A program made the position numbers and the translations under genes. A model generated the notes under the pieces. That model made no database searches. It was not told the origin of the DNA and saw nothing but the letters and a program-made list of their open reading frames with translations. Positions 58,111 through 64,000 of a DNA stretch of 64,000 nt are shown one piece after another. Source of the stretch: Syntrophotaleaceae bacterium (GTDB taxonomy: Bacteria; Desulfobacterota; Desulfuromonadia; Desulfuromonadales; Syntrophotaleaceae); assembly GCA_041390365.1 (NCBI GenBank), contig JAWKQB010000002.1, positions 996,001 through 1,060,000 on the forward strand. Direction: 5' to 3'. The number at the start of each line of letters is the position of its first letter. Within the stretch, counting starts at the first letter, position 1.

Positions 58111-58992
58111 ATGGCTTTTGTCAACAAGACCTTTACAGAAGCGGAACAGGAAGAAGCACAAGAGATCAGGGTGATCGTTAACCGCCCCTGTGCCGTCGAC
58201 CGGGAGCGCAAGGTGGCATTGCAGTTCCAGGGGGGCGGCGTCTGCCACGGCGATGTTTGTCGGCCTCACTCCCTTTGCCTCAGCTACCCAGGGATATATA
58301 TCGCTGTGGACGCTCTGCGTCATGTCATGGTTTCCGAGGTCTCCGGCCGGGAATCCATTCATTGGGAGGTGCTCCAGGTGCATTGGCCACAGAAGCTGTC
58401 GATCACGCCTGACGAGCTGGCCCAATTGCTGACCGAAGCCCTGCAATGCTACGGCAAGGATGGCACCCAGGAGGCCCGGCAAGCCCTCGATCAGGTGAGC
58501 GTCGACCTGTCCGCCCTGCAATCCATCGGCGGGCAGCTACGCTGCCCCGGCGCCTTTTACAACACCGAGCTGACCGACGCCGACAAGCAGCGGATCGGGT
58601 ATGACGCCCTCCGCAATCCACAAGTGAACCAGCCAATCTGGACTCGCACATGGACCGTCAATCCGGAGGGTGATGCTTTTCTTATGCATATTGGCGGGGG
58701 GGGCTGCCGGGAGGACTATTGCGTCCCCGACTATTTTCTTTTGAGTCATCAAGGCGTGCGCGTCCGCGTTGACGCCTGGGAGCGGGAGGCAGCGACAGAC
58801 AAACCGAGGCTAAGAAATATCCGCTGGGAGATCATCCGCATTCACTGGCCGAAGGACTGCCCGGTGGCCAAGGATGACCTGAAACAGGTGCTGACCGAAG
58901 CCCTGGCCTGCTTCGGACGCACCGGTCTGTCAGGGGCCTACCTTAACATCGATTGCGTTGAGGTCGACTTTTCCAAAGCGCAGGAGGTGTAG
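58111..58992 (+). CDS. Module B: two-domain RTX-partner protein of unknown family
   Basis: 293 residues, AGGAGGGG site. No signal peptide or membrane helix. It is made of two copies of one domain offset by exactly 154 residues: GGGVCHGDVC (41-50) and GGGGCREDYC (195-204); WEVLQVHW (85-92) and WEIIRIHW (239-246); LLTEALQCYG (106-115) and VLTEALACFG (260-269). The paired Cys-x4-Cys could bind a metal or form a disulfide. The second copy's glycines are encoded by a G8 tract (58696-58703), in frame here. It ends 3 nt before the RTX gene with overlapping ribosome site, so they are co-translated. A chaperone, modifier or immunity role is conceivable but unproven. Confidence 0.8.
   Translation: MAFVNKTFTEAEQEEAQEIRVIVNRPCAVDRERKVALQFQGGGVCHGDVCRPHSLCLSYPGIYIAVDALRHVMVSEVSGRESIHWEVLQVHWPQKLSITPDELAQLLTEALQCYGKDGTQEARQALDQVSVDLSALQSIGGQLRCPGAFYNTELTDADKQRIGYDALRNPQVNQPIWTRTWTVNPEGDAFLMHIGGGGCREDYCVPDYFLLSHQGVRVRVDAWEREAATDKPRLRNIRWEIIRIHWPKDCPVAKDDLKQVLTEALACFGRTGLSGAYLNIDCVEVDFSKAQEV
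58696..58703 (+). repeat. G8 homopolymer tract in module B partner gene
   Basis: Eight Gs, in frame. The equivalent tract in module A (57208-57214) has seven and is out of frame. Confidence 0.9.
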
Positions 58993-58995
58993 GCC

Positions 58996-61900
58996 ATGGG
59001 TTATCAGGATATTCTCAACGACATTGCCAATAGCCAATACTCCCTCGACCAACTGCGTGACGTTGTGGCCAATGCCCCGGTCACGGCGAACAATGCCGCC
59101 GAAGGGGCGACGACCATCCTTTACAGCGGCAAAATGCCGGACGGGACGCACACCGGCACTCTGGCCGAAGCGATGAGTAGCGCCAGCGTCAACGGCGACG
59201 GCCTCAAGCAGGTGGTCACCATTGCCGATACCGACGCCTATAAGATTCTGCAGTCGAAAGAACTTGGAGATGCAGTCGACCGTGCAACATCAAGCCTGCC
59301 GCCTGACGAAGCAGTAGCGGCGCGAAGTGCGTTCTTTGATGGTGTAACCGATACGAACGGCCACCGTCAGCCCGGCGTTTGGGACGATGTTTCAAGGCGA
59401 CTTGTAGAGTCCGCAGAGGGTGATGTCCGCACCATTGTTTCTCCTGATGCAGACCCTTCCCGTGTTTTTGCCCAGACTGAAGTGAAAGCAGCTTTGGACA
59501 ATCCCAAGGTAACATCGATCGACGGGGTGCCCAAAGAGGACTTTGCCCGGCTTTTCAATGCCGAACTCAGCAGTGGCAAGAGTGAGGCCCAAGCCATCGA
59601 GTCTGTTTTTGACGCTGTTAAAGGGAAGTCCACCATTAATGCAACCCATTTGCGATATGGAGCCGATGTCCACGGCAATATCCATGTGGACTCGAAGCAC
59701 TTTTTCAGTGACACGCCGCATATCTCAGGATCGGGTTTGCCGCCCGGCACCCTGAATGTTAAGTCCTTGGTCGGGTTGCACGAAAGACTACCTGGTTCAG
59801 CTGTTGAAGCATTAACAAAAGCCGGGCGATTGGCGGAAAAGGTCGGCAAGTCGGGTTTGCTTAATAAACTGGGAACTGCCGGAGATATTTTGGGTTTGGC
59901 ATTAGCCGCAAGCAATGCCATTGCGGCCAATGAAGCCGGAGATTCTGCCGCGGCCGCTGATATTATGATTGATTGGGCGGCGGGATTTGCCGGAGGTCTT
60001 GCCGGAGGGCTTGCTGCAGCCAAACTTGCAGCAATGGCGACATCAGGGCTTGCCCTCACTGGTCCAGTGGGTTTGCTTATTGCCGGAGTACTTACTTTAG
60101 GCGCGGGTTTTGCCGGGGCATTGTTGGGGGAGGAGGTAGCCCTTTGGATATCGAACACTCTTTTCCCACCCCCTGTCGCGCCACAAGGCGCGGACGATGT
60201 GCTGGGCAACATTATCAATCCCGGTTACGGCAGTCCGCTGATTCTGGACCTGGACGGCGACGGGGTTGAAACCGTCAGCGAAGCAGCAGGGGTTCAATTC
60301 GATCTGGACAACAACGGCTTTGCCGAAACCGTGGGGTGGGCTTCCGCTGATGACGGGCTGCTGGCCTTTGATAAAAACAACAACGGCCGCGTCGACAACG
60401 GCAACGAACTGTTCGGCAACCATACCACCCGGGCAAATGGCGACACTGCCTCCAACGGCTTTATCGCTTTGGCAGATTATGACGAGAACGGCGACGGCGT
60501 TATTAATTCAAGTGATAACATCTTTTCCAACCTGAGGATCTGGCGCGATCTCAACGGTAACGGTGTCAGCGAAACCAATGAGTTGCAAGGTTTAAACGAA
60601 GCCGGAGTCGCGTCTCTCAATCTGGCCAACAGCTACAGCAATGCGGTCGATGAACAAGGCAACGAACACCGCCAGCTCGGCACTTATGTGGACAGCGGTG
60701 GCAATACCCACGACATGACCGACGTCTGGTTCAGCTTCGATCCCACTCGTACCACCCCGGTGGACTCGGTTATTATCCCGGACGGGATTCAGTCTCTGCC
60801 CAATGCCCTTGGATTCGGCACCGTGCGTTCCCTGCATGAAAGCATGGTGTTGGATGAAAGCGGACGGCTGCAATCACTGGTCGAACAATTTGTCGCCGAA
60901 ATCGATCCTGTCGCCCGGCGCGAACTGCTACCGCAATTGATGTACCAATGGGTCGGCGGCAAAAACGCCCACATGGATGACGGTTATTTCACTGATGCAT
61001 GGGCCAACCCGCGAGGCGCCTATTTCTTCACTGGCATAACCCAGGAACAGTATACCGTGCTTGAAGCTTTTCTCGGCACTGAGAAATTCTTCAATAACGA
61101 GGGAGCGGCCCGGCAACTCTACGCGCGCTACGAACAGCTCTGCGACATAGTTTTCTATCAGTTGATGTCCCAGACCCATTTAAGAAATTACTACGAGTTG
61201 ATCAATTTCAGTTTCGACGAGGACACGCAAACCTGGCGCGGCGACTATTCCCTGGCTGCAGCAACCATAGCCACCCAAGCGATCGTTAATGAAAGCTGGG
61301 ACAACGAGATTGTCACCGATTTTCTTCGGTCGGTTCGGGGGATGAATCCGTATATTTTAGAAAATAGCGATGCCGTGCGCAGCACGTTTGAAACCATTAT
61401 TCGCAGCTATTGGCAAAATGATTCCATCCGCCAGATCGCAACGACGATCAGCAAATTCTACCTTGGCACCGATGCTGGCGGGGAATCACTTAATGCCAGT
61501 CAAATGGAAGAGATTCACAGCGGGATTCTTTTCAGCGGAGATGGGGACGATACCATTTACGGGGCGAACAGCGACCTCAACGAAGTCCTTGGCGGTGATG
61601 GCGGGGATGACAAGATTTATGGCAATGACGGCAATGACGTGCTCATTGGAGGCGAGGGAAATGACAGCCTGCGGGGTGGAGGCGGAGACGACAGCTACTA
61701 TTTCACACTTGGGGACGGGCAGGATGTTATCGAACTCGTGAACAGTGCCGAAGGGATTGATACCCTGGTGCTGGGCGAAACGATCACTGCCGACAATCTC
61801 AGATTGGAGAAATATTACAGTGATTTGCTGATCAAGGTCGGCAGCGAAGGTGATCAGGTCAGGTTGGCTGGCTGGTTCGGCAGCACCTTTGCCGACAAGC

Positions 61901-64000
61901 AGCTAGACAGGATCTCTTTTGCCGATGGTACTGTTATAACAATGGATGAGCTGTTGGCCAGCAAGCCGATTGCCGTCCTAGGGACTGACGGTGATGACAG
62001 CTACACCCTGTTGCGTGGCGATGACGGAGCAAATGAAATTTTCGCCGAAGCAGGTAATGATACGCTTCAGGGAATGGCAGGAAATGATGTCCTTTATGGT
62101 GGATCGGGAGATGATAACCTGCGGGGGTTCGATGGTGATGACACGCTGATTGGCGAGACAGGCAATGATACGCTGTATGGCGGTTTAGGCAATGACCGGT
62201 TTATTTTCAATCTCGGCGATAGTGTCGATTTCCTGATACTGGATGATATTGAAGGGATCGATACGGTTGTCTTCGGCGAAGGCATCACCACAGCTGATCT
62301 TTGTTTACAGAAAGATTACAATAATCTTCTCATCCATGTTGGAGACGGCGGTGATCAGTTGAAACTGGTCAACTGGTTTGATGCGAACTATCTGGAAAAG
62401 CGGATCGATCAATTCTCCTTTTCTGATGGCACGGTTTTGAGCCGAGAAGACCTGCTGGCACAACTGCCGGTGCTGACAGATGGCACTCAGGTCAGCGGCA
62501 ATTTAATCGGGCACGATGGTAACGATCTGCTTCTGGGTGATGCGGAAAGTGAATTTCTCAACGGGTCAGCAGGCGATGATGTCATCAGTGGAGGAGCCGG
62601 CGCTGATACGTTCAACGGCGGCAGCGGCAACGACCAGTTCATTTTCAATTTTGGCGATGGCCAGGATTCGATCAACCTTGACGACGCGGATGGATTCGAC
62701 ATTCTGAGCTTTGGCGATGGGATTTCCACAAATGATATCCAGTTTTACAAAAGCGGCTCTTACGATTTGATTGTCCGGGTCGGCGAGGGCGGTGATCATG
62801 TCAAAATTAGAAACTGGTATCACCCAAGTTATGCCACGAAAAGAGTCGATCAGTTCCTGTTTGCTGACGGCACGATCTGGGACTCCGCCGCCTTGGAGTC
62901 TTTGACGGCAACCCCGCGTAGCGACATTGCGCCAACGATAGGTGGTGCAGTAGCTTTGGGAGCCATTGCCGAAGACACCGGTCTGCTGATTACAGAAGAT
63001 GCATTGTTGGCCAACGCGGCAGATGCCGATGGCGATAATTTAAATGTCATCAATGTGTGTGTCGATCAAGGAACGCTTGTCGACAATGGCGATGGGAGCT
63101 GGAACTATATACCTGATGCAAATTATAACGGCAATGCGCTTTTGACCTACCAGGTGACCGATGGCTTGCTGAATATGAACGCCACTGCTGATTTAACCGT
63201 GACACCAGTCAACGATGCTCCTGTTGCCTCCGGTGACGTTGCCCTGGGAACTTCGGCTGGCGATACCGGTCGGGTCATCAGCCAGGCCGAGCTGCTGACA
63301 ACCATGACGGATGTTGAAGGCGACAGCCTGTCAATCACAGGGCTTACGGTCGACCGGGGAACTTTGATCGACAATGGGGATGGAAGCTGGACCTACACCC
63401 CGGAGTCCGAATTCAGCGGCAAGGTCTTCTTCGCCTATCAGGCGACCGACGGATCCTTTTCTGTTGCACAGTCCGCCAGCCTTGAAATCGGTGAGGATCG
63501 AAACGACCTGATCGGCACCCAGTCCCTGAACGTTCTAAACGGAGGCGAGGCTGACGATTATCTGATGGGCCAAGCCGGCAACGATACTCTCAGGGGCTAT
63601 GCCGGAAACGATGTCCTAATCGGCGGTACCGGGAACGATACACTATATGGCGGAGCGGGAAACGATGTGATCCGGTTTGGCTTGGGGGATGGTCAAGATA
63701 CCGTCAAGCTTGATGATATCAACGGTTATGACAGTCTTGAATTTGGTCCTGGCATCACCCTTGAAGATCTGACCCTAAGTAAAGATGTTTATGATCTTCT
63801 GATCGACATCGGTGGTGATGGAGACCAGATCCGAATTAAGGATTGGTTCTATGCGGCGTCGAGTTTCAATCTCGATCGTTTTGTTTTTGCCGATGGAACA
63901 GTGCTAAGCCGTGAGGAGTTTGAGGCCCAGAAAACAGTCTTCTTTAGCGGCAGTGACAACGCTGACAGTTTCTACGGCACTCGCTTTGCCGATATGGTGG
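58996..64000 (+). CDS. Giant RTX calcium-binding protein, 3' end outside window
   Basis: 1,668 codons are open to the window edge. Residues 1-157 are the module shared with the truncated copy. Residues ~318-390 are a Gly/Ala-rich hydrophobic stretch that could insert in membranes. Residues ~415-540 hold EF-hand-like Ca loops (DLDGDGVE, DKNNNGRVDNGNELFG, DENGDGVI, DLNGNGVSE) as in FrpC-type proteins. From ~845 on, blocks of GGxGxDxL repeats (61528, 61980, 62500, 63495, 63940) each lead into a domain with 'GD-(V/L)-L-(G/N)WF...FADGT', the haemolysin-type calcium-binding related domain. Two cadherin-like domains (62925-63490) are inserted. The C-terminal type I secretion signal and any transporter genes lie outside. 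No enzymatic domain was recognised. Confidence 0.92.
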   Translation, partial: MGYQDILNDIANSQYSLDQLRDVVANAPVTANNAAEGATTILYSGKMPDGTHTGTLAEAMSSASVNGDGLKQVVTIADTDAYKILQSKELGDAVDRATSSLPPDEAVAARSAFFDGVTDTNGHRQPGVWDDVSRRLVESAEGDVRTIVSPDADPSRVFAQTEVKAALDNPKVTSIDGVPKEDFARLFNAELSSGKSEAQAIESVFDAVKGKSTINATHLRYGADVHGNIHVDSKHFFSDTPHISGSGLPPGTLNVKSLVGLHERLPGSAVEALTKAGRLAEKVGKSGLLNKLGTAGDILGLALAASNAIAANEAGDSAAAADIMIDWAAGFAGGLAGGLAAAKLAAMATSGLALTGPVGLLIAGVLTLGAGFAGALLGEEVALWISNTLFPPPVAPQGADDVLGNIINPGYGSPLILDLDGDGVETVSEAAGVQFDLDNNGFAETVGWASADDGLLAFDKNNNGRVDNGNELFGNHTTRANGDTASNGFIALADYDENGDGVINSSDNIFSNLRIWRDLNGNGVSETNELQGLNEAGVASLNLANSYSNAVDEQGNEHRQLGTYVDSGGNTHDMTDVWFSFDPTRTTPVDSVIIPDGIQSLPNALGFGTVRSLHESMVLDESGRLQSLVEQFVAEIDPVARRELLPQLMYQWVGGKNAHMDDGYFTDAWANPRGAYFFTGITQEQYTVLEAFLGTEKFFNNEGAARQLYARYEQLCDIVFYQLMSQTHLRNYYELINFSFDEDTQTWRGDYSLAAATIATQAIVNESWDNEIVTDFLRSVRGMNPYILENSDAVRSTFETIIRSYWQNDSIRQIATTISKFYLGTDAGGESLNASQMEEIHSGILFSGDGDDTIYGANSDLNEVLGGDGGDDKIYGNDGNDVLIGGEGNDSLRGGGGDDSYYFTLGDGQDVIELVNSAEGIDTLVLGETITADNLRLEKYYSDLLIKVGSEGDQVRLAGWFGSTFADKQLDRISFADGTVITMDELLASKPIAVLGTDGDDSYTLLRGDDGANEIFAEAGNDTLQGMAGNDVLYGGSGDDNLRGFDGDDTLIGETGNDTLYGGLGNDRFIFNLGDSVDFLILDDIEGIDTVVFGEGITTADLCLQKDYNNLLIHVGDGGDQLKLVNWFDANYLEKRIDQFSFSDGTVLSREDLLAQLPVLTDGTQVSGNLIGHDGNDLLLGDAESEFLNGSAGDDVISGGAGADTFNGGSGNDQFIFNFGDGQDSINLDDADGFDILSFGDGISTNDIQFYKSGSYDLIVRVGEGGDHVKIRNWYHPSYATKRVDQFLFADGTIWDSAALESLTATPRSDIAPTIGGAVALGAIAEDTGLLITEDALLANAADADGDNLNVINVCVDQGTLVDNGDGSWNYIPDANYNGNALLTYQVTDGLLNMNATADLTVTPVNDAPVASGDVALGTSAGDTGRVISQAELLTTMTDVEGDSLSITGLTVDRGTLIDNGDGSWTYTPESEFSGKVFFAYQATDGSFSVAQSASLEIGEDRNDLIGTQSLNVLNGGEADDYLMGQAGNDTLRGYAGNDVLIGGTGNDTLYGGAGNDVIRFGLGDGQDTVKLDDINGYDSLEFGPGITLEDLTLSKDVYDLLIDIGGDGDQIRIKDWFYAASSFNLDRFVFADGTVLSREEFEAQKTVFFSGSDNADSFYGTRFADMV

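Noticed and set aside
61528..63990. Regular short repeats at the end of the window as a CRISPR array
   Set aside because: They are in-frame glycine/aspartate nonapeptide codons (RTX), imperfect and without spacers.

Overview
The window is about 64 kb of a Gram-negative chromosome. It has Kdo and Lpt lipopolysaccharide genes, outer-membrane proteins, and a sigma-54/PTS cluster. The gene order and the leucine T-box suggest a deltaproteobacterium of the Desulfuromonas/Pelobacter/Geobacter kind; this is inferred from synteny, since no rRNA is present.

Layout. 1-6.4 kb: the end of a hybrid histidine kinase, a membrane-anchored LVIVD-repeat protein, and a convergent TonB-dependent receptor. 6.7-13.5 kb: kdsB-pyrG-kdsA-kdsD-kdsC-lptC-lptA-lptB, which make Kdo and build the LPS export machine. 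13.5-21.8 kb: rpoN, hpf, ptsN, rapZ, a complete mannose-type PTS (IIA, IIB, IIC, IID), HPr and EI. 21.9-27.5 kb: metK, a glycosyltransferase, a glycine-rich lipoprotein, an ArsR-methyltransferase fusion and ahcY, i.e. the S-adenosylmethionine cycle. 27.6-29.9 kb: lptG and lptF on the minus strand. 30.1-38.6 kb: rpsB-tsf-pyrH-frr, then uppS-cdsA-dxr-rseP-tsaB and a small DUF465-like gene. 38.8-51.4 kb: branched-chain amino acid synthesis (ilvD, ilvB, ilvN, ilvC, leuA behind a T-box, leuC, leuD, leuB), with psd inserted and asd at the end. 51.6-53.8 kb: truA, an omptin-like outer-membrane protease and an unknown small protein.

53.8-56.3 kb is a scrap heap: a PilZ gene lies among at least three broken REP-associated (Y1, RAYT) transposases and a 56-bp direct repeat. 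From 56.5 kb to the window end there is an accessory secreted-protein locus. A two-gene module occurs twice in tandem. Its first gene is an unrecognised protein built from two copies of one domain. Its second gene starts a giant RTX protein. The first module is broken (frameshift at a G7 tract, RTX gene stopped after 162 residues). The second is intact (G8 tract) and its RTX frame runs off the window end. This is the most novel part of the window and a candidate phase-variable or recombinational reservoir system.

Regulatory elements seen include several sigma-70 promoters (one placing lptC on a nearly leaderless mRNA), a T-box with its terminator, strong intrinsic terminators, a possible ATT start for cdsA, and two loci of inverted hexamer repeats.
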